64,000 nucleotides of DNA, taken from positions 37,728,341 through 37,792,340 of the forward strand of contig CAMTDV010000012.1 of NCBI GenBank assembly GCA_947069175.1, read 5' to 3'. The translations under genes were made by a program, and so were the position numbers. Below are positions 9,236 to 20,640 of the stretch, piece by piece. The notes under the pieces were generated by a model, which saw nothing but the letters and a program-made list of their open reading frames with translations, searched no databases and was not told the DNA's origin. How positions within the stretch are numbered: the stretch's first letter is position 1; each line of letters begins with the position of its first letter. Source of the stretch: Scalesia atractyloides. Its lineage: Eukaryota; Streptophyta; Magnoliopsida; Asterales; Asteraceae.

Positions 9236-11548
9236 ATGTAAATTAACTTAATTAGGCCCTTGGAATACCTAGGAAATTCTATTTGATTCGCGCTACGCGA
9301 TTTGGCCATTTTCGAAAATTTTAGCGCGCAATTGAACCTTAAGCGAACCGACAATGGATAAATACTGACAACGCATAAAACTACAAATTTTGTGCTTATA
9401 TTTGTCATATATTCATAATTATGCAAATTATTCGGACTGTCGAACATCATAGAGCACAAACACGGAAGTTACACGGAAACAATAACGCACCGACAAACAA
9501 CAATGAAACGGAAGCATCGGACTCGAGTTATGTCTAGATATTAATATATTATGATATATTTAGCTTCGCAATCGAATTTTAATTTCCACAGTCGGAATTG
9601 CATCGAAAAACGAACAAGAAACGACCACCAAAGCATTTTTACGCAATTTTAACGCAACCGACGGATGAACGCGTTAAAACCGACTCCTGACTTAAATTTC
9701 ACATGTTTAGACTCTAAACAAATATTTTACTACATACCGTGAGGTTCGGGAGCGAAAACGCGCCTAAAAGACGTCATTGGGCCGCACTAGAGACTGAATA
9801 CGCGATAATGGGCCTGGGCCCAACCCACATAAACCTTAGATAGAAATACTGACTTACATCATCATCCCCTCATTCTAACCCTAGCACCCACCCCAAATTC
9901 TCTGCTCTCTCTGCAGCTCCGGCCGGAGCACGGCGGAGCCCGGCGACGGCAATCCGGCGCGGCACCTCCGACGAGTCACATCCATCCTATAACAACCACA
10001 CACAACTCCCCTCTGTTGTACCATCATACACACGCACACATCTAGATCTGTAAAGGGAATGGGCAGTAAGAGAGAGAGTGGCAGGAGAGAGAGTACCGGA
10101 GGAAGCAAGAGGGTCGGCCACCGCTTCACTATGTCGCGACAGTCGATTGCGGTGGTTCCAGTGGCGGCGGCAGTCAGCTGTAGTGGTTCCGGCGGCGACG
10201 GTGGTGGATGGTGTGTCTGTGTCGACCCGGTTCAAGCTCGGTTCTGTTCAGATATCGGTTTGAGTGTTTTCAGATTCGGTCAACATGGTCAACTCGGGTC
10301 TCGGGTCTCGATTCGGTTCAACAAGTCAGACTAGAGGTCAAACTTAGTCAACCTTAGGCCACGGTTTGGTTCGGGTTAGATTTGTTTCGATTCAAGTTTC
10401 ATGAACGGTTGGCTAGGGTCAACTTTGGATGTTATGGGTTTAGATTGGTTCAAGATGCTTAGGATTCGGTTCAGGCTCGGCACGGTTCAGTTTTGGTGTT
10501 CGGGTCAAACTCGGTCAACTCAGTCAACTCGGGTGAAGCCTGCTTAACTCAATCAACTCGGGTCATACCCGGTCAACGTGAGTCTTGGTAAAATAATATT
10601 AACGCAAAGTTGTTAAAAATTATTTAAGTTTTGTTTTAGCGTGACATCGAGCTCTAACCCGAATGAACTAACAAAATCGTAAGAAAATAAAATTCGTGAA
10701 CTTATACGTGGTTTTGGTTATACATCTTGCATACAAATAATTATATTAGACAAAACCGAATCAACACGATGTTACGATATATATAAATTGGACATTTATT
10801 CGACAAAATTTTATATTTGAAACACAATCGAAAAGTTATATATATTGTTGTTACATAGATTGTTGCATTTTGAAAATATTTATTGACAACTTGTATTGTC
10901 GGGATCGTCTAAAAACAGAGGAAACTCTGCCTGTTTTTCGTAAAATACGTAATACGAAACGTGTTTTGTTATAATAACAAAATCAATCGAGATTCAAAGT
11001 ATTTCATAAAATAAATATAAATATATATTTATTTTCGACGCTTCTTTATAACTCGCAAAACAAGGTTACAACATTTCAATGAACACGGTTTACAAGTTAA
11101 CCGAACTCAGGAATTTTTATAAAATAAATATAATTATACATATTTATTTCAGACGTTTGGAAGTTCGATATTTATATAAAATAAATATAATCATATACAT
11201 TTATTTGAAATTTCCACAACTTGAAAAGTTTATAAAATAAATATAACTATTTACGTTTATTTTAAACGTCCAAAGGAAATACGACATATCACTTTACGAC
11301 CTCTACATATATTATTATCCGAGTTATTGTGATAACACACCAACAAAGTCGATTCCCAACAAGTGTACAATTATATAATTATTTTATTAATTATAAACGA
11401 GACGCAAGACTATTATTTCGGATACGCAATGTTTTACAAATATATATGTATACGTGTATAGATATAATGACATCTCATGAAAATTACTACGAGTCGTACC
11501 ATTATCCATCTACGTACTTCTATTCGGGACGACTAACACGATTCTATA

Positions 11549-11569
11549 AATATATTTATATTTATATAT

Positions 11570-11600
<31 letters not shown>
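11549..11600. repeat. (TA)n microsatellite
   Basis: About 50 bases of nearly pure alternating T and A. Similar AT runs, each inside an LTR, occur at about 13953-14000, 14385-14406, 16976-16996, 23366-23399, 23881-23914 (after an (AC)n run) and 46457-46520. Confidence 0.9.
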
Positions 11601-12129
11601 TCTAAACCTCTTGGAAACTAAGCGTTCCCAAGACTTAGAAAATATCACCGATAATAAATGGGATTAAAGAAGTATAAGTTATTCATTTCCATTAAGTTAA
11701 CATCCTCCCATCAAATCATTCGGTTAGCGATTCGGTATAGCTCGGTGACACGTAGTTTAGCTACGTCATTTTATTAGAAACTTATAAGTTATTCCTTGAT
11801 AGGGATGTTAAAGATTGCATGCTAGCGAGTTATGTTTTGGAAACGACATTTTGGAATCATATTATGCTAGATTTGCACTAGACATCGAGGTGAGTTCATA
11901 TCCCCCACGTTTTACAATCTTACATTTATAAATGTTTTCGGGGTGGAAGACATACAGGTTTTGCAAAAGCATACAATATCTCGATGAACGAAAACTACAT
12001 ATTTCTAAACCATGTTACAAACGAAGTTCAACTAACACAATGGTTTATGAAAGGTTTATGCTAAATGTACCGGTTTTACAAAAACATATGAGTTCTCTTT
12101 TTCAAGATATGCATGAGTTTCACGACTAG

Positions 12130-12312
12130 TGATGAGATTGTCCTAGTTACATTTAGGGACTGGTGTGTCCTACATCTGAACATAGGACTAGATTGTCCTA
12201 CATACATCTTAAGGACTGGATTGTCCTACATACAACTTAAGGAGTGGATTGTCCTACATACAACTTAAGGACTGGGTTGTCCTACATACAACTTAAATAT
12301 TGGATTGTCCTC
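12130..12312 (+). repeat. 28-bp minisatellite
   Basis: About six degenerate copies of a 28-base unit containing 'ggattgtcctacataca' occur in tandem, best conserved at 12185-12295. They lie inside the LTR-like block 9236-12705. Confidence 0.75.
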
Positions 12313-12705
12313 TACTGGCTCATGCGGGCATGTTCTACAAATACAAAGTTTGTACACGGACGTTGACGGTCAAACCAGTTTTACAAATACAAAGTTTTCA
12401 TATGACATGCCGAGGAAAATGATTTTATTACATTTTCTCAGCATTATTTAAATCGGTTATCAAAAAGATTTACTTTAAATCTTTTTCAAACAACTATGAA
12501 CTCGCCAACTTTATGTTAACTTTTTGCATGTTCTTTCTCAGGTCACATATTCAAATTGTGGCACGGTTAGAATAGCAGAACCCATGGGGATTCAAGTACT
12601 TAACGGACGTTCACTTTCTAGAAGTCTTAGCATACTTTTAAACTTCCGCTGTGCAATGAAGATACAAGTCAGATCACACCAAGTTTGATTTTAGCGTGTG
12701 TGACA

Positions 12706-12914
12706 GCTTGATCATTCCTTTGTGTTGAATCTTTATAAACTCAGATTGCTTAGACACATAGGAGTGTAATTGCTTGTTCTTCTTTCTCTGTTCTTTTAGC
12801 TACTCTCTGAGCACATTTGTGTCATTAACCTGATTCATCAAAAGACAGAACTCATTTGCAGAAAACTTCAAAATTTCTTTACATAGACGATCTTACAGCT
12901 CTTGGAATGGACGA
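12706..12914. other. Unassigned spacer
   Basis: About 200 AT-rich bases lie between two LTR-like blocks. I see no gene, tRNA or recognisable transposon end. Confidence 0.5.
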
Positions 12915-13968
12915 TGTCACACCCTGGTCGTAGCGAAAGCACAAACGTGTGACTATGAGGTAATCATTGCATCCAATCACGTAATCAACTGTAAATCAAC
13001 AACGATGCCATGCTTATGATAACTTGCAACCAATGTTTACAAGTTTCCAAAAGTGAAATCATGAGTTTCCAAATAGTTTCACCTTGTCATCAAAAATGTG
13101 GTTTGAAATACGTTACATCATAATAAAAGATTGTTTTCATCGTAAAAGCATGTTGAGGTTTTGACTCCTATATACCCATACGAGGTTGGATATAAGAGGC
13201 AAATCCTCCAAAAGGTGGCATTCGTTGTCATGTCATTCCCATTACCCGAAGTGTTCATCGGCTCAAGTGTTGTGTCCTGAAATACATGTAATTTTAAAAG
13301 TCAACATAAAGTTGGCGAGTTCATGTAGTTATTGTTTTCGTATGACGTGTCTTGTTTGTAATATAGTAATGATATCTTAGTATGTTATTAGCATTCATGG
13401 AGTTTAAGGATCTATTAGTGTGTAGCTAGCACACTGACACATGTGCCATAAGTAAGTAACCAAACCGAGACACCTCTTGACATCATTTGGGATCACAAAA
13501 GCACTCCGAAGGGTATACCAACCAGGAGTGGAATGTGCCTCAAACTCTATAGATCTATACCTTCTGCACCTTGGTCACTAAGTGATTAATGGCTACTCTT
13601 GTCATCATCCTACTTACGCACATTGATCGTGTTATCAACTAACCCCATAGCTAACATACCGTTTATTATGACATGTATTTCCCCTCGATAGTTTTAAAAC
13701 AAAACTTTGAAATAATTGAAAGGAGGGACATGAACTCACAGCTTTGCGTTCCGTACGTCGTACTTATCAAAGTTTGGTGTTCGTACACGTGTGTAACCTA
13801 CATGTGTATTAACTTCATTAGACACCTAGGTCTCGTTGGACCTTGTACCAGTTGTTCATGTTGAATTCTTATTGTGTATTTATTTATCACCTTTGAACAA
13901 CTTTTAATGTTATCATAGTGTTGGTAGTTCGTTTGTTCAATTAATATTTTTATATATATATTTCTCAA

Positions 13969-14002
<34 letters not shown>

Positions 14003-14064
14003 TTATTCTTAGATCGTGCGTGAACTAGGCCTTGCCCTTCACATGTCCTCGTGCCTTGCACGCG

Positions 14065-14370
14065 TGTCATTGGGCCTTGCCCATGTCATTTATATCATTG
14101 GGCCTAGCCCATGTTTTCATGTCATTGGGCCTAGCCCGTGTAATTTATGTCATTGGGCCTAGCCCATGTGATTTATGTCATTAGGCCTAGCCCATGTCGT
14201 TATGTCATTGGGCCTAGCCCATGTAATTTATGTCATTGTGCCTAGCCCATGTCTTTATGTCATTGGGCCTAGCCCATGTACTTTATGTCATTGTGCCTAG
14301 CCCATGTCTTTTATATCATTGGGCCTAGCCCATGTCTTTAGGTGATTGGGCCTAGCCCATGTAATTTAGT
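14065..14370. repeat. GGGCCTAGCCCA minisatellite in LTR 1
   Basis: About a dozen ~25-31 bp units each contain the near-palindrome TGGGCCTAGCCCA followed by 'tgtaatttatgtcat'-like spacers. The counterpart in LTR 2 is at 23446-23770 with different unit numbers and spacers, so the array has expanded or contracted independently. Confidence 0.85.
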
Positions 14371-14472
14371 TTCAAGAGTCCATAATATATATATATATAT
14401 ATATATTCTTCAAAAGTATTTTAAGTATAGTGAACCTCATTCACATGTATAAATACGTTCGTTTCACTTGTA

Positions 14473-14767
14473 TGCACTTGTTCTATGGTATATGCAAATA
14501 CTGCATTGTATATACAAATTGTCTTATTGTATGCACTTGCACCATTGTATATGCAAATATTGCATTGTATATGCAAATTGTTCCGTTGTATGCATTTGTT
14601 TCAAGGTATATGCAAATACTACATTGTATATGCAAATTGTTCCGTTGTATGCATTTGTTTCAAGGTATATGCAAATACTGCATTGTGTATGCAAATTTTT
14701 CCGTTGTATACATTTGTTTTAAGGTATATGCAAATACTGCATTGTATATGCAAATTGTTCCATTGTA
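14473..14767. repeat. 59-bp tandem repeat, five copies, in LTR 1
   Basis: Five units of 59 bases contain 'ggtatatgcaaatactgcat' and 'tatgcaaattgttcc', and a partial sixth ends near 14780. Because 59 is not divisible by three, all three plus frames stay open and give three overlapping repetitive ORFs that are not genes. LTR 2 lacks this array. Confidence 0.9.
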
Positions 14768-17305
14768 TACATTTGTTTTATATTTGTTCATCTCCAAGTA
14801 TTTGAAGGTTCTCATGTCTGGTGTATTGGTATTTAGTTAGTATTTTTCTAACTTTCTAATACATACACATAAATACACACAAGTATTTGCACATGGTTCT
14901 TGGTGACAAAATATGTATATATACTTTTATTTCCACAAATATCCATATATATATTTATAAGGATCACTTGTTTTTAACTTGTAAAAACATATATTTATAT
15001 ACTTGCTAAACACTTGGGTGTTTAGGGTTTAACCCTTGTCATTAGAACCTACCTAATGACGCTTTAAGTTACTAATCGCGTTTAGTCCCACTAATCACCC
15101 CGTTAATCATACCTTAATCGCGATTAGATTTTTAGAAAATTTCGCCATAGTTTCCCCTAAACTATGGCGTTTTCCACGTTTTTAAAACGTATTAAACCCT
15201 GTTTAAACTCATAATCAAAATCAATAAATAATTTAAAGCTTCCATATTATCTGTTTACAACTTATGTACATCATCATCCATAGCATTTTGGTAGTCAAAA
15301 TCTTACTAAAATATAATGTGATTTCAACCATTATTATTATTTTTAAACCATCATATTTGTTACATCACTAGATCAAGTCATTCATTTTAAACCCCTTTGA
15401 TTACCACACTATTTAAGATGGTTACATCTTAAATATAGTGTTTAATCTTTATAAAAAGTACTCATGTGTAATAAAATTACTTCTAGATTGTAGTAATCTT
15501 TATGGATGATGAAGTTGATGATCTTGTTTAGATTTAAACATTACCATGTTTAAATCATCATTTTCATATTTATCTATACAAGATCATCTAACTTATACAC
15601 TTACTTTAACATAAACAACACCATCAGGCTGACTAGTTAACATATAAACACATAATCAACACAAAATAAACTATATTAAGTGTTATTATTAAGGTGTGAT
15701 TTAGGGTTTTTAGGTTATATTTTCTTCATTTTCAAGATGATCAACTTGTACTTCCTTAAACTAGACATGATAAAAAAGCTAGAGTATGAGGAGATTTGTC
15801 TTACAATGGTTGCACAAGTTTAGTGAAGATCTAGGAAGGAAATGGAGCTCCAAGAAAGCCCTAATGGTCCTCCACCTTTGCTAGCATCTTGAATGGTCTT
15901 GAAGTGGATTTAAAGTGAGTGGAATGAGGTGGTTAATGGTGGTCTTATGGTGGTTATATGGTAGTTGTTGTAGCCGTGGGTTTTGAGGGGAAAGAAGGGA
16001 GGTGGTTTCAATTTTTCCTAAGGTGAAAATGATGAAAATGAAGTATAGGTTATGATATATAACTAGCCATCTTTCAAGTGTCATCACCTAATCACCACCA
16101 TGCCTCAAATCTAACATTTTCAACAAGAATCGTGTGGGTGTGGGACCCAATTCAAACCGTCAATATGGAGAAGGGGGGAGTAAAATGTAAATTTTTATAA
16201 CACATGCTTATTTATTATATATTTTAGTACTTAGGTTAAGTGTTGTGATTAGGGGATTGATCTTGTATCCTTAGCATACAATTAGGGTCTAGGGTGTTAA
16301 TCTATGATAATTAGTCCACTTGATAATTTAATATAAGTTCGGATGACAAAAAAGTCACTAGTTCGCTCATCGACACAATATTCGCTAATAAACGAATCTT
16401 ATTATTTAGTACCGAAAGCTTTGGTTTTTGACCACCACAATTGTCATGGCATTTAGTTAATGCAATTCCGACCTAGAAATATGCATAACTAGTTCGCTAG
16501 ACGAAAATATGTTGAGTTACGATGGCCGAAATGTCTTTCATTCAATCGTTCGCTCGATATCGGCACTTATATTTCTTATCGTCGAACTTTTCCGGAAGTT
16601 TTGTTTTCGTGGCCTCAAGATAGTTGAAAGGATTCCGAGTCCTAAATGAGGCTTAACTAGTTCTCTAGATGCATGAATGAGGCTATCGGCCACTAAAATG
16701 TTCGTCGGTTCGACAAACGGTCGTTTTCCGGTCGAGTTGTGCACTGTTTGTCGAATGACCGGAAACGATATCTTTTATGCATTTTTGCCATTCTCATATT
16801 GTTTTAGGATGTTCAACATTGTTTTATTATAATTCTGAAATCCGGAATACTGAATTAATTGCGGACAATTTGAAATTGTCGCCTTTTTGGTCGAAACGGA
16901 CAATTTTGTAATTTAGGCGTTGCACCGGAAAGTTATGTATTTTTTGAAATAGGTGTTTCCACATTAGTGTTTTCATATATATATATATATATATAATATG
17001 GACTCAATTATTGCATCAGCATGCTGTTATTCGTTGTTCTGTTTCATTTTAGCGGTTTTGATGACAAAAATAGTGCAACCGCGAATAGTGCAACTGCGAA
17101 TAGTGCGCCCAACACTTTTAGGGAATTGTTTAGTTTGTTTCGCGTCGTAAGGGAAACTAGTATTTGTATGACATGATTTACTTGTCCTAATACTTGTGAT
17201 ATGACGTACGACTCAGTTATGTAATCAAATTACGATATAATGCATGAGATTGTGTACTAAAAGTAGTGATTAGATTGTACGTAATTACTGGTTATTTGCC
17301 ATTTG

Positions 17306-18465
17306 TCACATACTCCCCCTATTAAAAAGAATTTCGTCCCGAAATTCACCTTGAGGCATCCTCTGAAGGAGTCTCTTTGAACAGGTGGGGGTACTTTGTC
17401 TTGATTTGATCTTCACGTTCCCACGTATACTCGGTGCGTTATGTGAGTTCCAGTGAACTTTGACTAGTTTGATTTGACTTCTCCTTGTCTTTTGAACTTT
17501 CCTGTCCATAACCTCAATGGGTTCCTCAGCAAACTGGATTTTGTCATCAATATGAATTCCATCCACTGGGATGATAACCGTGTCATTAATCAGGCTTTTC
17601 TTTAGGTTAGACACTTGAAATGTGTCGTGTATGTTGTTGAATTCTTCTGGTAGTTTTAGCTTATAAGCTACTGTACCAACCTTTGCCAGAATTTCAAAAG
17701 GCCCAATGTATCTCGGGTTTAGTTTTCCGTGCTTCCCGAATCTAGCTACGCCTTTCCAAGGTGAGACCTTTAGTAACACTTTGTCTCCGACCTCGAAGGA
17801 TAATGGTTTGCGTCTCCGATCCGCGTAGCTCTTTTGTCTATCTCGGGCCTCTTTTATACGGTCACAAATCTTGAGTATTTTGTCTGTGGTATCTTGAACT
17901 AGTTCGGGACCAATGAGTTGTCTAGCACCGACTTCCGCCCAACATAGCGGAGATTGACACTTTCGTCCATATAGTGCTTCGAACGGCACGGCCTTGATAC
18001 TGGTGTGATAACTGTTATTGTAGGAAACCTCTACCAACGGTAAATGAGTATCCCAGTTTCCGCCTAAATCCATCACACAGGCCCGAATCATGTCTTCCAA
18101 CATTTGGATGGTTTGCTCGCTTAAATCTAAGCGAGAACCAAACGAAGTTTGAAATGATTGCCAGATCTGCGACACAAAGCGACCATCTCTATCAGAGATT
18201 ATCAAGATTGGCACTCCATGACGTGCCACAATTTCCTTAAGATACAGTTCAGCTAATTTCTCGGTATTGTCTTTCTCACGAATGGTAAGAAGTGAGCTGA
18301 TTTGGTTAACCGATCAATGATAACCCAAATCATGTCAAGACCTCGTGAGATCCGTGGAAGTTTTGTAATAAAATCCATTGAGATTTGCTCCCATTTCCAA
18401 ACAAGGATCTCAGGTTGTTGTAATAAGCTAGATGGCTTTTGGTATTTGGCCTCGACCATTTGCAA
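17306..18465 (-). pseudogene. Integrase and chromodomain of internal region A
   Basis: Two frames (18465-18253 and 18229-17306) give the integrase zinc/linker portion ('QPEILVWKWEQISMDFITKLPR'), then 'SDRDGRFVSQIWQSF', the GPF-type tail 'NPRYIGPFEIL' and the start of the chromodomain. Between 'SRLDLS' and 'EQTIQMLEDM' about a dozen residues present in element 1 (the HPQNDGQ segment next to the catalytic Glu) are missing, so the DDE core is damaged. A frameshift in the chromodomain replaces the normal C-terminus. It ends at the purine tract next to LTR 1. Confidence 0.85.
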
Positions 18466-20225
18466 AAGTTAGGCGTTTCCCAGCATAGGTCGCAAATCTC
18501 CCTTGAGATTAGGCCACCAATTATATTCCTTTAAATCCTGATACATTTTATCGGATCCTGGGTGTATCGAGTATTTTAACTTGTGTGCTTCATCCTGCAC
18601 CAAGCCTCATAGATTACCCAATTAGGGAATCTAGATCATTCCCATGAAATATAAAATTCCATCCTTGTTTGGTTCCATTTGTTTGTTTTTTTCCATTCCT
18701 TGTAATGATTCCGCTTGAATGTTTTCTTCTTGTTGTGCATCGTGCACTCGAGTCGTAAAGTTCGTCTAAATAGTCATTTCTAAAGCTCGAATGCGTAAAG
18801 TTTTCACTCGTTCCTTCCAGCTCAAAGCATCTGCCACTACATTTGCTCTGTCCGGGTGATACTTGACCTCACAGTCATAATCATTCAACACTTCTACCCA
18901 ACACCGTTGGCACATATTTAGTTCCTTTTGAGTGAATACGTGTTGAAGACTTTTATGATCGGTGAATATGGTACACTTAGTGACATATAAATAATGACGC
19001 CAGATATTTAAAGCAAATATCATTGCACCTAGTTTTAGGTCATGAGTGTTGTAGTTCTTTTCGTGAACTTTCAACTGACGGAAGCGTACGCGATGAATTT
19101 TTCTCGTTGCATTAAAAGGCAACCCAAGCCTTGATACGATGCATCACAATACACCAAAAAGTCATCAGTACCGTCTGGAAGTCATAAATCGGTGCCTTAC
19201 ATAATTTATCCTTTAATAGTTGAAATGCGTATTCTTGTTTTTCTCTCCCAATCAAACTTATTATCCTTTTGTGTAAGCGTGGTTAGCGGCTGAGCAATTT
19301 TTGAGAAGTTCTCAATAAATCTCCTATAATATCCCGCTAAACTTAGAAATTGTCGTATTTCCATGGGGGTTCTTGGCGCGGTCCAATTCTTTATAGCCTT
19401 GATCTTTGAGTGGTCGACATGTATCCCATTCTCGTTCACCACGTGACCGAGAAACTGTACTTCACGAATCCAAAATTCGCATTTCGAGAACTTGGCATAT
19501 AATTGCTCCTTCTTTAGCAACTCCAGTATAGTTCTCAAGTGTTGTTCGTGTTCTCCCTTGGTTTACGAGTATATTAATATGTCATCGATAAATACTATAA
19601 CGAACTTGTCGAGATGAGGTTTACGTACCCGGTTCATCAGATCCATAAATAATGCAGGGGCGTTTGTTAGACCAAAAGGCATAACAAGGAACTCGTAATG
19701 ACCGTAGCGAAACCTAAACGCCGTCTTAGGAATACTTTCCTCTTGGATTCTCAACTGATGATTCCCAAATCCTAAATCCGTCTTTGAGTAAAAACTTGAC
19801 CCTTGCAACTGATCGAATAGATTGTCGATCCTCGGTAATGGGTACCGGCTCTTGATGGTAATCTTGTTTATTTCCCGGTAGTCGATGCACATTCGGAAGG
19901 TTCCATCCTTCTTCTCGACAAAAGGCACTGGAGCTCCCCATGGCGAGGAACTCGTTCTAATGAATCTTTTGGCTAAAAACTTTTGAAGTTGTGTAGATAG
20001 TCTTTGTATTTATGATAGAGCTAATCGATATGGAGACTTTGCTACTGGTGCGGCTCCTAGCACCAAACCAATGTGAAAGTTGGCGTGTTGTTGCGGAGGT
20101 AATCCAGACAAGTCTGATGGAAAGACTTCGAGGGAATTCCTTCACAACGGTTATTTCCTCCAAATTTGGGCTCCTATTTTTCCTTATAGAGCTAGAAAGG
20201 CTATGCAACCTTTCTGTAGGCACTT
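18466..20225 (-). pseudogene. RT and RNase H of internal region A
   Basis: Pieces in several frames read in order on the minus strand. A linker like 'TVVKEFP' is near 20160. RT follows from 'MCIDYREINK' through 'MPFGLTNAPALFMDLMNR' to 'FIDDILIYS' (19928-19563), then the RT thumb 'FLSLAGYYRRFI' (19538-19206), and RNase H with 'YNTHDLKLGAMIFAL' and 'FTDHKSLQHV' (19122-18766). The integrase zinc finger between 18760 and 18470 is present only as frameshifted fragments. It is clearly more decayed than internal region B. Confidence 0.85.
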
Positions 20226-20279
20226 CTGGCCTTCATGCAATTAATGATTCGTAAGGGTGCTCGTGCTTTTCTCCGTGTA

Positions 20280-20640
20280 CTACAAGTGTTTCTTCGTTTG
20301 GTAGGGGGGTCCGGATAGTTTTATTAGGACGACCTACTTCCCCTCGGTTATACGTCAACAAGTCTATGCCAAAAGCTACATCGTAACAACCCAGATTAAC
20401 AGGTTAAAGATCGATATTAGATTCATGTTCTCCAAGTTCCAAAGTGCATCCTTTTATAACTTCCCCTGACATTGACTAATTTACTGTTGGCAAATCCTAT
20501 AGAATGAGGGAACGTCTATCTTACTTGAATCTAGGTCAAGTATATCTTGAATTCCATGGAGATGAACTAAAATCAGCACAGGTATCAGACAAGGTGGATG
20601 CAAAATGTTGGTTGTTAGAAAACGTGTCGGTGACCTTTTA
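20280..20640 (-). pseudogene. Protease remnant directly upstream of region A RT
   Basis: Minus-strand reading gives degraded protease signatures: an HFAS...DTCADFS-like segment near 20540-20620 (the active-site Gly is replaced by Cys) and 'CTLELGEHES' near 20440. These align with 'HFASILFDTGADFNFIS' and 'CTLELGERKF' of region B. There are many stops. Confidence 0.5.

Larger units (their letters stand above)
9236..12705 (+). repeat. Isolated LTR-like block (~3.5 kb)
   Basis: The block starts TGTAAATTAA inside the gag fragment and ends TTTTAGCGTGTGTGACA. It carries the LTR motif CTCGCCAACT at 12498-12520, in the position where other LTRs here have it. No primer site or polypurine tract abuts it. 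Contents are a GC-rich patch at 9880-10330 with overlapping ORFs on both strands, (TA)n at 11551-11600, and 28-bp tandem repeats at 12130-12312. The flanks tctca and gcttg do not match, so a clean solo LTR is not proven. The left boundary is less certain than the right. Confidence 0.5.
12915..17310 (-). repeat. LTR 1 of minus-strand gypsy chain (~4.4 kb)
   Basis: It runs from TGTCACACCCTGG to ATTTGTCACA, that is TGTGACAAAT...GGTGTGACA in element sense. It is homologous along its length to LTR 2 (22326-26584). Next to its 5' end in element sense is a purine tract, rc of tactccccct. Contents are the conserved motif at 13300-13322, the GGGCCTAGCCCA array at 14065-14370, a 59-bp array at 14473-14767, and a segment near 16500-16760 shared with 25780-26050. 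Divergence from LTR 2 is plainly visible, so it is older than element 1. Confidence 0.85.

Noticed and set aside
9881..10334. Overlapping ORFs on both strands in a GC-rich tract, possibly a host first exon
   Set aside because: No recognisable protein, and the block lies between LTR-style ends; GC-rich DNA is low in stop codons by chance.
12130..12312. CRISPR-like 28-bp repeats
   Set aside because: Units are head-to-tail without spacers, a minisatellite inside an LTR.
9236..12705. Clean solo LTR in the gag fragment
   Set aside because: Flanks tctca and gcttg differ, and the gag reading does not resume after 12705.
14430..14840. Three overlapping plus-strand ORFs with repeated Tyr/Cys/Met words
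   Set aside because: They are the three frames of the 59-bp tandem repeat and have no domain.
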